Shown piece after piece: positions 1 to 9,511 of a stretch of 64,000 nt of DNA. Every line of letters starts with the position of its first letter. The first letter of the stretch is position 1. The notes beneath the pieces are model-generated. The model saw only the letters and a program-made list of their open reading frames with translations, did no database searches and was not told the origin of the DNA. This DNA is from Pandoraea anapnoica (GTDB lineage: Bacteria > Pseudomonadota > Gammaproteobacteria > Burkholderiales > Burkholderiaceae), in contig NZ_CABPSP010000005.1 in NCBI RefSeq assembly GCF_902459765.1, positions 186,001-250,000 on the forward strand, in the 5' to 3' direction. The position numbers and the translations under genes are program-made.

Positions 1-195
1 CTGGCACTTGGCATTCTGAACCGCGCCGCACCGCAACTGAACATCTTCGCCGTGGGCTTTCCGCTCACGCTCGGCGTCGGTCTCGTGGTGCTCGAATTGA
101 TGATGCCGCGCCTCGCACCGGTGATGGACCACTTCGTGTCCATCGGCATCGACATGATGATGCGCGCCACCGCCGCGTTCGTGCCGAAAGCCTAG
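1..195 (+). CDS. fliR: Flagellar export protein FliR, C-terminal end (partial)
   Basis: The frame is open from the window edge and stops with TAG at 193-195, giving the last 64 residues of a membrane protein. The stretch IFAVGFPLTLGVGLVVLEL followed by a short C-terminal helix resembles the end of FliR/SctT, an inner-membrane component of the flagellar type III export gate that works with FliP, FliQ, FlhB and FlhA. The 5' part lies outside the window. A strong terminator hairpin follows, so fliR is probably the last gene of an upstream fli operon converging on flgL. FliR is the best reading given the context, but only the tail is visible. Confidence 0.75.
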   Translation: MALGILNRAAPQLNIFAVGFPLTLGVGLVVLELMMPRLAPVMDHFVSIGIDMMMRATAAFVPKA

Positions 196-240
196 CGCCT
201 CGGCTCCACCGACACCCGACAATCTCCGCCGCCCAAAGCA

Positions 241-268
241 AAACGGGCCACCCGAAGGTGGCCCGTTT
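241..268. terminator. Bidirectional terminator between fliR and flgL
   Basis: A perfect 12-bp inverted repeat, AAACGGGCCACC and GGTGGCCCGTTT, is closed by a CGAA tetraloop and has A-rich sequence on the left and T-rich sequence on the right. It sits between two convergent genes and can serve both fliR (+) and flgL (-). Confidence 0.9.
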
Positions 269-286
269 CGTTTCGGCGTTCTGCGA

Positions 287-1522
287 TCAGAGCAGGCTGA
301 ACAGCGAGAGCTTTTGCGTCTGAATGAAGGTCTGCTGCGACGCTTGCAGTGCGGCTTGCTGCTGCGCGAACTGGCTCGTCGCCGAGATGATGTCCACGTC
401 CAGCAGATCCTGCATTTGCGACGTGTAAGCGAGATCGTTGGCGCTGCCGATGTCGTTGAGCGTCGAGATCTCGTTCATGCGCGAGCCGACCGTCGTGCGC
501 ACCGTCGTCACGTTGTCGTAGGTGTTGCTGAACATCTGGTTGAACGTGGTCAGCGCGTTGCTCAGGTTGGCCGAACCGGCCTGACCTTGCGCCGAGATCG
601 GCGTCTTGAGCGTATTGATGAGCGCCTGCAGATTGTCGAACACGTTCGTGCTGGACTTGCCCGCGGGGTTCACGTTGTAGGTGTCGCCCGTGGCTGGAGC
701 GCCGGTAAACGTCACCGACTTGCCTGCGAACGTGATCGGTTGGCCCGACGTGTACGCGCCCGTCACATCCGCTGCGGTCGTGTCCGTCAGATCCTTGACC
801 GTGTAATTCGTGGTCGGCGGCGTGGTCGTGTTATCGATGGCGAAGCTGATCGAGAACTGGTGATTGGCCGCCGCGTTGCTGGCATCGGTCGTCGAGACCG
901 GCGTGAACGTGGCCGTGCCGGTGTTCGACAGGCTGCCGCTGATCACCGTGCTGGCGGTGGCAGGCTGAATCGCCTGGAAGATGTTCGAGCCGATGTCGTT
1001 GATCGGAATCTGACGTCCGCTGCTCACCTGCACGTAACGAAGACCAGTGTCGCCTGCGTAGCTGGCACCCGTCGGCGTCGCGACATAGGCGGCCGAACTG
1101 CCCATGAAGCCGGAGAACAGGTACTGGCCGTTCGCGTCGGTCGTATTGGCGAGCGAGAGCAGCTGCTGGTAGCTAGATTGCAGATCGGTGGCGATGGCCG
1201 AGCGATCGTTGTCGTTAAGCGACGGGCTGCCCGCTGCGATCACTTGCGACATCACGTGTTGCAGCGTGTTGACGATGCTGCCGAACGTCTGGTCTTCGAG
1301 CTGAAGCGCCGTCGTCGCCGAACCACGGTTCGTCGCGTACTGCTTGTTCATGTCCTGGGCTTGCGACACAGCCACGGCCTGTGCCGACGCGAGCGGGTCG
1401 TCGCTCGGCGTGGTCACGCGCTTGCCCGACGAGAGCTGTGCCTGCGTGTTGAGCAGATCGGAGACGTTACGGCTCATGGCCGACGACCCCTGATCGAAAA
1501 TCATGCTGGTGCTGATGCGCAT
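287..1522 (-). CDS. flgL: Flagellar hook-filament junction protein FlgL (HAP3)
   Basis: FlgL is the second hook-filament adaptor, placed between FlgK and the flagellin filament on the outside of the cell. The 411-residue product has flagellin-type ends: an N-terminal helix with MRISTSMIFDQ and LSSGKRVTTPSDDP, and a C-terminal coiled coil ending QTQKLSLFSLL. The variable middle (about residues 190-300) is Thr/Ala-rich, as expected for surface domains. There is no signal peptide, consistent with type III export. It lies 18 bp after flgK and is probably cotranscribed with it from the FliA-type promoter upstream of flgK. Confidence 0.95.
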   Translation of the reverse strand: MRISTSMIFDQGSSAMSRNVSDLLNTQAQLSSGKRVTTPSDDPLASAQAVAVSQAQDMNKQYATNRGSATTALQLEDQTFGSIVNTLQHVMSQVIAAGSPSLNDNDRSAIATDLQSSYQQLLSLANTTDANGQYLFSGFMGSSAAYVATPTGASYAGDTGLRYVQVSSGRQIPINDIGSNIFQAIQPATASTVISGSLSNTGTATFTPVSTTDASNAAANHQFSISFAIDNTTTPPTTNYTVKDLTDTTAADVTGAYTSGQPITFAGKSVTFTGAPATGDTYNVNPAGKSSTNVFDNLQALINTLKTPISAQGQAGSANLSNALTTFNQMFSNTYDNVTTVRTTVGSRMNEISTLNDIGSANDLAYTSQMQDLLDVDIISATSQFAQQQAALQASQQTFIQTQKLSLFSLL

Positions 1523-1540
1523 TTTTCCGTCTCCTCAGCC

Positions 1541-3529
1541 TTAGTTGACCATCTGCAGAATCGTGTCGAACAGCTGCGACGCGGTCTGGATGACCTTTGA
1601 GTTGGCCTGATAGAGCTGCTGGAACTTGATCAGGTTGGCGGCCTCTTCGTCGAGGCTGACGCCGGAATTGGACTGCTGGGCGCTCTGCGCCTGCGTGAGA
1701 AGCGTTTGCTGCGCAGCGCTCGTCGCCTTGTAAGTGTTCGTGGTCGAGCCGACGTACGAGACCAGATTGGCGTATGCGGACGCATAGCTGTCCTTGCCGC
1801 CGACCTTGGTCTTGTCGTTCTGCAATGCGGAGAGTGCGAGACCGTTACGGTTATCCGTTGTTGCGCCCGCAGCGTTCGGAGAGATCGTCAGCTTGTCGCC
1901 GTCGGCCGGGGTGCCGCTCACGTTCACGGTCATGCCGTTCATCGTGATCTTCGCGCCGTTGGTGGCGTCGTACGGCACGGTGTCGCCAGCCGCATACGTG
2001 GTCGTCGTGCCGTTGACCGTCACAGTCATCGGCGACGGCGCGACCAGCGTGATCGCGCCGGTCGTGGCGTTCTTGCTGAACGTGAACGAGACCGGCGCGG
2101 TCAGCACGTTCGACAGGTAGTTCGCGTCAACGGAACCCTGATCGGTCTTGAGCGAACCGGTGTTGGTCGTCGGCGTGGACGCGAGGATCGGCGCGGCCAG
2201 GGCGATCTTGCCCGGATCGGTGATCGCCACACCGATGTTGCCAGCGGCATTGCGCGTGGGCTGAATCGTGAAGCTGTCGCCAGCGACGTTGTTGCCGACG
2301 GTGACGTTGAAACCGTCGTTGAACGCGTTGCCGCTGCTGTCCGTGAACGCCAGCGGAGCGCCAGGGGTGCCCGGCACCGGGGCCGTCCACTTCGCGCCGT
2401 CCGACGAACGGGTCATCGTGTAGTTCGTGCCGTCGAACGTGACGTTGTAGTCGCTGGCCGTGATCTTCGAAGCGTCGGTAATCGTCGAATTGAGCACCGC
2501 GCCGTTCGAGTTCTTCGTGTTGGCGACGATGGTCGGGTTCGGTACGGTGAACAGGTTGCCGCCGAGCTGGCCGTACAGGTCCAGACCGAGCTGGTTCTGC
2601 GCGTTCATCGTGCCCGCGAGCGACAGGGCGATCTGACCGAGCGAATTCTGGGCTTGCGTCAGCGCGCCGCTACGGAACGACAGAAGACCGGCGAGCGAGC
2701 CGCCCGTGATCGACGATTCCGGCACCGGCACCTTGGTGCCGTTGGGCGTCACGTAGGCGATCGTCAGTTCCGACGGGTCGTTGGTCGACGCCATGGTCGT
2801 GAGCTGGTACGCCGAGTTGCCCGTCACGAGCGACTGGCCGTTGCCGACGTAGACGTTGTACGTCCCGTCCTGCGCCTTGACGACATTGGTCTGGATGATG
2901 GCGTTCAGGCTGGCGACTGCCTGATCGCGCTGGTCGAGCAGGTCGTTCGGCGAAGCGCCGCCGCCATTGGCCTGCGCCTGCACGATGGCGTCGTTCAGTT
3001 GCGCGATCTGCTTGGCGTAGACGTTGATCTGGTCGGTCGACTGGGAAATGCTGGCATTCGTGCTGGAGCGCAACGTGGACAGCGTGCCCGAGAGCGACTG
3101 GAACATGCTGGCCAGCGTTTGCGCCGACGACACGACGGTCGCGCGCGTTGCCGAGTTGGCCGGGGCCGAAACGATGTTCTGCAGGTTCGTGAAGAACTGC
3201 GACATAGTGGCCGACAGGCCGGTCGTCGAGCTGCCCAGCGCGTTGTTGATCTGCGAGATCTGCTGGTAGTACGTGTTGAGCTGGCTGTACTGAGTCTGCG
3301 CCTGGTTCGTCTGGTTTGACAGGAACTGGCTATACACGCGCGAGACGTCGTTCACCAGCACGCCTGTGCCGATGTAGCCCGCGCCCGAATACTGGCTCGC
3401 GGCCTGCGAATAGTCGACGATCTGACGGTTGTAACCGGCCGTGCCTGCATTGGCGACGTTATTGCCGGTGGTGCTGAGGGCGAACTGGGCGGCGTTCAGC
3501 CCGCTCATGCCAGTATTGATTAGGCTCAT
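1541..3529 (-). CDS. flgK: Flagellar hook-filament junction protein FlgK (HAP1)
   Basis: FlgK forms the first hook-filament junction ring. The 662-residue product starts with the rod/hook-family signature (LNAAQFALSTTGNNVANAGTAGYNRQ, here shortened as LNAAQ...TTGNNVANAGT) and ends with the conserved coiled coil GVSLDEEAANLIKFQQLYQA. The middle, about residues 330-560, is a variable Thr/Asn/Gly-rich region. At 662 residues it is longer than the roughly 550 residues of enterobacterial FlgK, the excess lying in that middle part. It is the first gene of the flgKL pair, separated from flgJ by 132 bp that contain a FliA-type promoter, so it is a late-class gene. Confidence 0.95.
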   Translation of the reverse strand: MSLINTGMSGLNAAQFALSTTGNNVANAGTAGYNRQIVDYSQAASQYSGAGYIGTGVLVNDVSRVYSQFLSNQTNQAQTQYSQLNTYYQQISQINNALGSSTTGLSATMSQFFTNLQNIVSAPANSATRATVVSSAQTLASMFQSLSGTLSTLRSSTNASISQSTDQINVYAKQIAQLNDAIVQAQANGGGASPNDLLDQRDQAVASLNAIIQTNVVKAQDGTYNVYVGNGQSLVTGNSAYQLTTMASTNDPSELTIAYVTPNGTKVPVPESSITGGSLAGLLSFRSGALTQAQNSLGQIALSLAGTMNAQNQLGLDLYGQLGGNLFTVPNPTIVANTKNSNGAVLNSTITDASKITASDYNVTFDGTNYTMTRSSDGAKWTAPVPGTPGAPLAFTDSSGNAFNDGFNVTVGNNVAGDSFTIQPTRNAAGNIGVAITDPGKIALAAPILASTPTTNTGSLKTDQGSVDANYLSNVLTAPVSFTFSKNATTGAITLVAPSPMTVTVNGTTTTYAAGDTVPYDATNGAKITMNGMTVNVSGTPADGDKLTISPNAAGATTDNRNGLALSALQNDKTKVGGKDSYASAYANLVSYVGSTTNTYKATSAAQQTLLTQAQSAQQSNSGVSLDEEAANLIKFQQLYQANSKVIQTASQLFDTILQMVN

Positions 3530-3597
3530 GATCTCGCGGCTTGAGTTAGAGGCACGCCCCGCGGTGAAAAGCCCGCTCGCGCACCGTTACCGATGTG

Positions 3598-3624
3598 TTT
3601 ACGGCAGTCCGGCGACAAAATTGA
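3598..3624 (-). promoter_or_regulatory. FliA (sigma-28) type promoter of flgKL
   Basis: Read on the minus strand the elements are TCAATTTT, an 11-bp spacer and GCCGTAAA. Against TAAAGTTT-N11-GCCGATAA that is 6/8 and 6/8 with exact spacing. The -10 element ends about 70 bp before the flgK start codon. This fits flgK and flgL being late (class III) genes even though they adjoin the flgB-J operon. Confidence 0.6.
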
Positions 3625-3661
3625 GGCCCGGACACGCTTGAATCTGAGGAATCCCGTGACG

Positions 3662-4549
3662 TCAGGTGAAGTGCTTCATCACTTTCATGAGCTTGCTGGC
3701 GTACTGCGGGTCGGTCGCGTAACCGGCGCGTTGCAGATTGTTGGCAAAGCTCGCGGCGTCATTGGCGCTCGCCACGACCGACGAATAGCGCGGATTGTTC
3801 GAAATCAGCTTGGCGTAATCGGCGAAAGCCTCGTCGTACGAGCCGTAGGCACGGAACTTGGCCATGACCTTGCGCGGCTGACCGTTCACGTACTCGGTCG
3901 TCGCCACTTCCACGGTCGGGCCATTCCAGTTCTTGCCCGCCTTGATGCCGAACACGTTGTGGCTCGTGCTGCCGTCCGCGCGGCGGATCTCGCGCTTGCC
4001 CCAGCCCGACTCCAGCGCCGCCTGACTCAGCATGAAGCGCGCCGGAATGCCGCTGTTGGCGCTGGCGTTCTGGGCGGCCGTGGCCATCCGGTCGACGAAT
4101 TCGCCGGCGGCGGCCGGGGCGTTGTCCGCCACACCGATAGCATCCGCCGAGTTATACGCACGTCCGGCCAACGGCTGCTGACGGCCCATGGCCGCCGGCG
4201 GCAGCGTGGTGCCGGTCTTGGCCAGTTGCTTGAGCATGAGATCGGCCAGCCCGATGCCTTTGTTCGACGCCAGTTGTTGGGCGAGCTGGTCGTCCAGCAT
4301 GCCGTTGAACATCTTTTCCTGGTCGCTGCCGAGCAAACCGCCGGACATGGTGGCGTCGCGCATGCTCTTGACCATCATCTGCGTGAAGACGGCTTCGAAC
4401 TGCTTGGCTGCCTGCTGCGTGGCCTGCGGCGTTTGCTGATGGGCGGCTGCGCGCAGCGCCGTAAGGCCCTGCATTTCGTAGGACGCGCGCTGCGTCAGGT
4501 CGGGCAGGTTGGTGCCCGCAGCCCCCGTGAGACGATTGCTGTCGGCCAT
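3662..4549 (-). CDS. flgJ: Rod-capping peptidoglycan hydrolase FlgJ
   Basis: FlgJ caps the growing rod and opens a hole in the peptidoglycan. The 295-residue protein shows both halves of the dual-domain type: an N-terminal rod-binding domain (about residues 45-110, with KQFEAVFTQMMVKSMRDA) and a C-terminal glucosaminidase domain (about 150-295). The likely catalytic glutamate is Glu180 in AALESGWG. It lies 1 bp downstream of flgI and ends the rod-ring block before the flgKL promoter. No signal peptide is seen, as expected for type III export. Confidence 0.95.
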   Translation of the reverse strand: MADSNRLTGAAGTNLPDLTQRASYEMQGLTALRAAAHQQTPQATQQAAKQFEAVFTQMMVKSMRDATMSGGLLGSDQEKMFNGMLDDQLAQQLASNKGIGLADLMLKQLAKTGTTLPPAAMGRQQPLAGRAYNSADAIGVADNAPAAAGEFVDRMATAAQNASANSGIPARFMLSQAALESGWGKREIRRADGSTSHNVFGIKAGKNWNGPTVEVATTEYVNGQPRKVMAKFRAYGSYDEAFADYAKLISNNPRYSSVVASANDAASFANNLQRAGYATDPQYASKLMKVMKHFT

Positions 4550-4550
4550 A

Positions 4551-5747
4551 TCAGATGATCTCCAGGTCGGCGCGCAGGGCGCCCGAGGCCTTCATGGCCT
4601 GCAGAATCGACATCAGGTCTGCCGGACTCGCACCGAGCGAGTTCAGCGCCTTGACGACGTCGGCGAGGTTGGCGCCCGCTTTCACCATCTTGAGCGCGTT
4701 GTTCTCCTGTTGAACGGAGATTTGCGAATTCGGGGCCACGACCGTCTGACCGCCCGAGAACGGCGCCGGCTGGCTCACATTGTTTTGCGTGTCGATGACG
4801 ACCGACAGGTTGCCGTGCGCGACAGCGCATTGCTGGATCGTCACGTTCTGGTTCATCACCACCGACCCCGTACGGGCGTTGATGATCACGCGTGCGGCCG
4901 TGTTGTCCGGGCGCACTTCCAGGCTTTCGAGCTGCGCGAGGAATTGCACGCGCGAGGACGGGTCGGTCGGCGTGCGCAGCAGAATCACGCGGCCGTCGAG
5001 CGCCTGTGCTGTGCCGTAGCCGAAGCGACGGTTCACGGCGTCGACCACGCGCTGCGCGGTCGAGAAATCGGTGGCGTTCAGTTCCATCTGCACGGTGCCC
5101 GGCTGACCGCCCATGGCGGTCGGCACGGCGCGCTCGACGATGGCGCCGCTCGGAATCCGGCCCGAGGCTAGCTGGTTGATGGTCACGCTCGACCCGTTGG
5201 CGGCCGCGCCCGCGCCGCCGATCAGCAGGTTGCCCTGCGCCAGCGCGTAGACCTGACCGTCCGGCCCCTTGAGCGGGGTCATTAGCAGCGTGCCGCCGCG
5301 CAGACTCTTGGCGTTACCCATCGACGAGACCACCACGTCGATGGCCTGACCGGGACGCGTGAACGCCGGCAGCGTGGCCGTCACCATCACGGCGGCCACG
5401 TTCTTCAACTGCATGTTGGTGCCCGGTGCGACCGTGATGCCCAGTTGCGAGAGCATGTTGGTCATACTCTGCACGGTGAACGGCGTCTGGGTCGTCTGGT
5501 CGCCCGAGTTGTCGAGACCGGCCACGAGGCCGTAGCCGATCAGCTGGTTGTCGCGCACGCCCTGAATCGACGCCAGTTCCTTGAGACGCTCGGCGTGCGC
5601 CACGCCCGGTGCGAGCAGCACAGCGCCGCCCGCGACGCTCATCGCCGCTGCCACGGCCAGCGTGGAAGTGGTGCGACGGAGGTGGCGGATGGGGCCGGAG
5701 GAGCCCGTGTTAGGCGCGCGGCGCGACAGGAACGACATGATCGACAT
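4551..5747 (-). CDS. flgI: Flagellar P-ring protein FlgI
   Basis: FlgI makes the periplasmic P ring around the rod. The 398-residue product has a long Sec signal peptide (about residues 1-52, hydrophobic core [20 protein letters not shown], cleavage after AHA). The mature part opens with [21 protein letters not shown], here divided as [12 protein letters not shown] and RDNQLIGYG, typical of the family. The C-terminus carries the usual [18 protein letters not shown]-like motif. Its start overlaps the last base of flgH, indicating tight coupling. Confidence 0.96.
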   Translation of the reverse strand: MSIMSFLSRRAPNTGSSGPIRHLRRTTSTLAVAAAMSVAGGAVLLAPGVAHAERLKELASIQGVRDNQLIGYGLVAGLDNSGDQTTQTPFTVQSMTNMLSQLGITVAPGTNMQLKNVAAVMVTATLPAFTRPGQAIDVVVSSMGNAKSLRGGTLLMTPLKGPDGQVYALAQGNLLIGGAGAAANGSSVTINQLASGRIPSGAIVERAVPTAMGGQPGTVQMELNATDFSTAQRVVDAVNRRFGYGTAQALDGRVILLRTPTDPSSRVQFLAQLESLEVRPDNTAARVIINARTGSVVMNQNVTIQQCAVAHGNLSVVIDTQNNVSQPAPFSGGQTVVAPNSQISVQQENNALKMVKAGANLADVVKALNSLGASPADLMSILQAMKASGALRADLEII

Positions 5748-6481
5748 CAGAAGGGCGAAACGTTAAGGAAGAAGCGCTGCAGCCAGCCCATGGTTTCGGC
5801 TTCGTTGATGTAGCCCTTGCCACGGTATTCGATGCGCGCATCGGCCACCTGCGTCGAAGGCACGGTGTTCGCGCCCGAAATGGTCTGCGGGCTGACGATG
5901 CCCGAAAACTTGATGTACTCCGTGCCCTGGTTGATCGCGATCTGCTTCTCCCCGGCGACCGCGAGGTTGCCGTTGGAGAGCACATCCATCACGGTGACGG
6001 TGATCTGCCCCGAGAACACGTTGTTGGCGTTGGCCGCGCCCTTGGCGTCGAACTTGTTCGCGCCGCTCGCGTCCAGTGCCTGATTATTGAGCACGCCGCC
6101 GATCACCCCCGGCGTCTGGTTCAGTGTCAGATTGCCGCTGCCCGCGCGCGTGGTGTTCGCGGCGGAGTTCTTGCTCGCCGCCGTGTTTTCGTTGATGACG
6201 ATCGTGAGGATGTCGCCAACGTTGCGCGGACGGCGGTCTTCAAACAGCGGCCGGTTCGAGTACAGCGGACGGTAGATCGAACCTTCCGGGTCGGCAGACA
6301 CGGGCGGGGGCGGCGGACGCGTGGTCGTCGGTCCGGTGACGACCGGCTCCTGCGGCACGTAGGCGCAGCCCGCCAGACCGGTCAACGCCACGGCGGCCGC
6401 GAGCGCGAGGAACCGAGCGAGGCCCGCGCTGCGTGGCTTGCGTTGAGAAGCGGTCGTGCTTGCGGACATATCGACGTTCAT
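5747..6481 (-). CDS. flgH: Flagellar L-ring lipoprotein FlgH
   Basis: FlgH assembles the outer-membrane L ring with FlgI. The 244-residue product has a lipoprotein signal with lipobox LAGC, placing the lipidated cysteine at residue 39. The motif [20 protein letters not shown] and the C-terminal [20 protein letters not shown] are typical of FlgH. The chosen ATG has an AGGA directly against it; an internal ATG at 6469 (MSASTT) has a purine-rich stretch about 13 nt away, so the exact start is uncertain by four codons. It shares one base with flgI. Confidence 0.95.
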   Translation of the reverse strand: MNVDMSASTTASQRKPRSAGLARFLALAAAVALTGLAGCAYVPQEPVVTGPTTTRPPPPPVSADPEGSIYRPLYSNRPLFEDRRPRNVGDILTIVINENTAASKNSAANTTRAGSGNLTLNQTPGVIGGVLNNQALDASGANKFDAKGAANANNVFSGQITVTVMDVLSNGNLAVAGEKQIAINQGTEYIKFSGIVSPQTISGANTVPSTQVADARIEYRGKGYINEAETMGWLQRFFLNVSPF

Positions 6482-6540
6482 TTCCTAAGTGCTGAGTACG
6501 TTCGGTGTGCGTTCGGTGCAGGTTCGGTAGTGGGCCCCGA

Positions 6541-7323
6541 TTACATCTGCGTCAGACGTTGCAACATCTGATCGGACGCCGTCACGGCCTTCGAGTTGAT
6601 TTCATAGGCGCGCTGCGCCGAAATCATGTTCACCAGCTCTTCCACCACGTTCACGTTCGACGTTTCGACGTAGTTCTGGTTGAGCACGCCTGCGCCGTTG
6701 GTGCCCGGCTGTGCAACGTTCGGCGCGCCCGAGGCGGCCGTCTCGGCGTACAGGTTCTCACCCATGCTTTGCAGGCCGGCGTTGTTGATGAACGTGGCGA
6801 GCTGGAACGTACCGATCTGCACGTTGGCCGTATTACCCGGCTGCGTGACCGAGACCGTACCGTCGCGCGCGATGGTCAGCGACAGCGCGTTGGCCGGGAT
6901 CGTGATCGCCGGTTGGATCGGGTAGCCCGAAGCCGTTACGAGCTGGCCGTTGTTATCGACCTGGAACGAGCCGTCGCGCGTGTAAGCGGTCGTGCCGTCC
7001 GGCATCAGCACCTGGAAGAAGCCGTCGCCGTTGATGGCCACGTCCTTCGCATTCGCCGTCGACGTCAGGTTGCCCTGCGTGAAGATGCGCTCGGTTGCGG
7101 CCGGGCGCACACCCGTGCCCAGTTGCAGGCCCGAGGGCAGCAGCGTTTGCTGCGACGACTGAGCACCCGGCTGGCGGATCGTCTGATACAGCAGATCCTC
7201 GAACACCGCGCGGCCTTTCTTGAAGCCGTTCGTGCTGGTGTTGGCGAGGTTGTTCGAAATCACGTCCATGTTCGTCTGCTGGGCGTTCATGCCAGTGGCA
7301 GCGATGTAGAGCGAACGGATCAT
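6541..7323 (-). CDS. flgG: Flagellar distal rod protein FlgG
   Basis: FlgG builds the distal rod that passes through the P and L rings. The 260 residues match the family length. The N-terminal motif [20 protein letters not shown], then [21 protein letters not shown], and the C-terminal [20 protein letters not shown] are the hallmark ends of rod/hook proteins. It lies between flgF and flgH within the flgB-J operon. Confidence 0.97.
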   Translation of the reverse strand: MIRSLYIAATGMNAQQTNMDVISNNLANTSTNGFKKGRAVFEDLLYQTIRQPGAQSSQQTLLPSGLQLGTGVRPAATERIFTQGNLTSTANAKDVAINGDGFFQVLMPDGTTAYTRDGSFQVDNNGQLVTASGYPIQPAITIPANALSLTIARDGTVSVTQPGNTANVQIGTFQLATFINNAGLQSMGENLYAETAASGAPNVAQPGTNGAGVLNQNYVETSNVNVVEELVNMISAQRAYEINSKAVTASDQMLQRLTQM

Positions 7324-7377
7324 TTGATATTTCTCCCCGTGTACGGTGGCTGGCGTCGTCTGGCGACTGGCCGTCCG

Positions 7378-8121
7378 TTAGCTGAAGTTCAGCAACTGGT
7401 TGGCGGATTGTTCGTTGGTGTCGGCCGTCTGCAGCATCTTCATCTGCATTTCGAAGGCCCGCGACTGCGAAATCATGTTCACCAGACCGCTGACCGGATT
7501 GACGTTGCTGGTCTCGATCGAGCCCGCGACCACCACGACATTCGGATCGACCTGCGCCGGTGCGTTATTGCCCATGCGAAACAGTCCGTCGTCACCACGC
7601 ACGAGGTTGCCCTCGGGCGGATTGACCAGCTTCAACTGGCCCATCACGGCGATGGAGTTGGGCGGATCGCCCTGCCCCAGTGCCGAGATCGTGCCGTCTG
7701 TGCCCACGGTCACGGCAGCGCCCGGCGGCACGGCGGCCGGACCGGCATCGGTCATGACCGGCAGGCCATGCAACGTGATCTGGCCATCGGCCGTCATTTC
7801 GAGGTTGCCGCCGCGGGTGTAGGCTTCGCGGCCCTGCGCGTCGCGCACCGCCAGCCAGCCCTGTCCCTGAATGGCCACGTCGAGCGCGCGGCCCGTCTGC
7901 TGCATGGCACCGGGCGTGAAGTCGGTGCCCGGCGTGGACGTCGTCACGAACGTGCGCGTGCCGGTCGAGCCGTCGGCCCCGCGCACCGGCGCCTGACGGA
8001 ACGCCGAGAGCTGGGCGCGAAAGCCCGGCGTCGAGACGTTCGCCAGATTGTTGGCGGTGGTCGATTGCTGCTCCATCGCCTGCTTTGCGCCGGTCATGGC
8101 GATATAGATCAGACGATCCAT
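7378..8121 (-). CDS. flgF: Flagellar proximal rod protein FlgF
   Basis: FlgF is a proximal rod subunit. The 247-residue product begins MDRLIYIAMTGAKQAMEQQS, followed by TTANNLANVSTPGFRAQL, and ends with the rod-type motif SGLVNMISQSRAFEMQMKML. It lies between flgE and flgG, in the canonical order, with gaps of 42 and 54 bp. No signal peptide is seen, as expected for type III export. Confidence 0.96.
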   Translation of the reverse strand: MDRLIYIAMTGAKQAMEQQSTTANNLANVSTPGFRAQLSAFRQAPVRGADGSTGTRTFVTTSTPGTDFTPGAMQQTGRALDVAIQGQGWLAVRDAQGREAYTRGGNLEMTADGQITLHGLPVMTDAGPAAVPPGAAVTVGTDGTISALGQGDPPNSIAVMGQLKLVNPPEGNLVRGDDGLFRMGNNAPAQVDPNVVVVAGSIETSNVNPVSGLVNMISQSRAFEMQMKMLQTADTNEQSANQLLNFS

Positions 8122-8163
8122 CGACGCCCCTCCTGCAAGTTACGCATACGCGCCGCTCCGTGC

Positions 8164-9420
8164 TTACAGGTTGACCATCGTCTGCATCAACTGGTCTTCC
8201 GTCTTGATCGTCTGCGCGTTCGCCTGATAGTTGCGTTGCGCGGTGATCATGTGGACCAGTTCGGCCGTCAGGTCGACGTTCGACGCTTCGACTGCGCCGG
8301 CCTGCAGCTTGCCGAGGTTCGTGCCGCCCGGCACGCCCACGATGGGGATGCCCGATGCGGCCGATTCCGACCAGAGGTTGTTACCCAGCGGGATCAGGCC
8401 GTTCACGTTGTTGAAGTTCGCGAGCGCGACCTGGCCGAGCACCATCGATTGCGTGTTCGAGTACGTACCGACGATGGTGCCGTCGGCGTTGAACGTGAAG
8501 CCGGTCAGACGACCCGACGAATAACCGTCCTGCGTCAGCGTGTTCGGTGTGTAGCTGTTACCGAACTGCGTGGTGCCGGTCAGGTTCAGCGTGAGGTTGC
8601 CGGCGGCTGCGCCGTTGCCGTAGGTAATCGTCGGCAGCGTGATCGGGCCGGTCACGGCCGCGCCGGTCGAGTCCGTTTGCGCGACAAGGCTGCCCGACGA
8701 GTTGAACGTCATCGTGCCGATCGGGCCGGTGCCGACTTGCGTCGTGCCGTCGACTGAGGCGTACACGGTCCACGTGGCGTTGTTGGTCGTGGTGTCGACA
8801 CTCGTCTTCTTGAAGTACAGGTTGACGTCGTGCGAATTGCCCAGCGAGTCGTAGACCTTGAGCGACGTGGCGTTGGTGTACGAATTCGGGTCGGTGATCG
8901 AGAACGGCGTGGTGTTCACGGCGCTGCGCGAGTCGAGGTTGAACTGACCCGTGATCTTCTGGGTGGCCGTCGGGGCCAGATCGCCTGTCGGGATCTGCAG
9001 ATCGACCGGCGAGACGCTGTTGATGATGCCGTTCGGGCCGGCCAGATAGCCGGTCAGGTGATCGCCGTTCGAGTCGACGATGTAACCGTTCTTGTCGAGC
9101 GAGAACTGGCCGTTACGCGTGTAGGCGATGGTGCCGTTGTTCGACACGCGGAAGAAGCCGTTGCCGGAGATCGCCAGATCGAGCTGACGGTTCGTGACCG
9201 TGATGTCGCCCTGCGTGAACTGCTGCGCAATGGCGGCCACACGCGTACCGATACCGACGGTGTTATTACCTGCGCCGAACAGCGAGTTGGCGTAGATGTC
9301 GGCGAACTGCGCCTGACCCTGCTTGAAGCCGACGGTGGCCGCGTTGGCAACGTTGTTGCCGATGACGTCCAGGTCTTTGGAGGCGGCGTTCAGGCCGCTC
9401 AATCCGGTCGAAAAGGCCAT
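8164..9420 (-). CDS. flgE: Flagellar hook protein FlgE
   Basis: FlgE polymerises into the universal-joint hook. The 418-residue product has the N-terminal rod/hook signature (LNAASKDLDVIGNNVANAAT) and the C-terminal VDLTAELVHMITAQRNYQAN. The middle contains the FlgE D2 segment with TSLKVYDSLGNSHDVNLYF, which distinguishes it from FlgG and FlgF. It follows flgD, its hook-cap partner, by about 90 bp. Confidence 0.97.
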   Translation of the reverse strand: MAFSTGLSGLNAASKDLDVIGNNVANAATVGFKQGQAQFADIYANSLFGAGNNTVGIGTRVAAIAQQFTQGDITVTNRQLDLAISGNGFFRVSNNGTIAYTRNGQFSLDKNGYIVDSNGDHLTGYLAGPNGIINSVSPVDLQIPTGDLAPTATQKITGQFNLDSRSAVNTTPFSITDPNSYTNATSLKVYDSLGNSHDVNLYFKKTSVDTTTNNATWTVYASVDGTTQVGTGPIGTMTFNSSGSLVAQTDSTGAAVTGPITLPTITYGNGAAAGNLTLNLTGTTQFGNSYTPNTLTQDGYSSGRLTGFTFNADGTIVGTYSNTQSMVLGQVALANFNNVNGLIPLGNNLWSESAASGIPIVGVPGGTNLGKLQAGAVEASNVDLTAELVHMITAQRNYQANAQTIKTEDQLMQTMVNL

Positions 9421-9511
9421 GGTGTTACTCCTGAAATTCGGTTGTCGACGACGGGTATCGCGACGAATACGGTTCGAAAAGAGTTAAGCGCTTACGAATC
9501 AGAGCTACGGA

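Noticed and set aside
6505-8757. Long plus-strand open frame opposite flgG-flgE
   Set aside because: Arg/His-rich shadow of three conserved flagellar genes on the other strand; no ribosome site or family resemblance.
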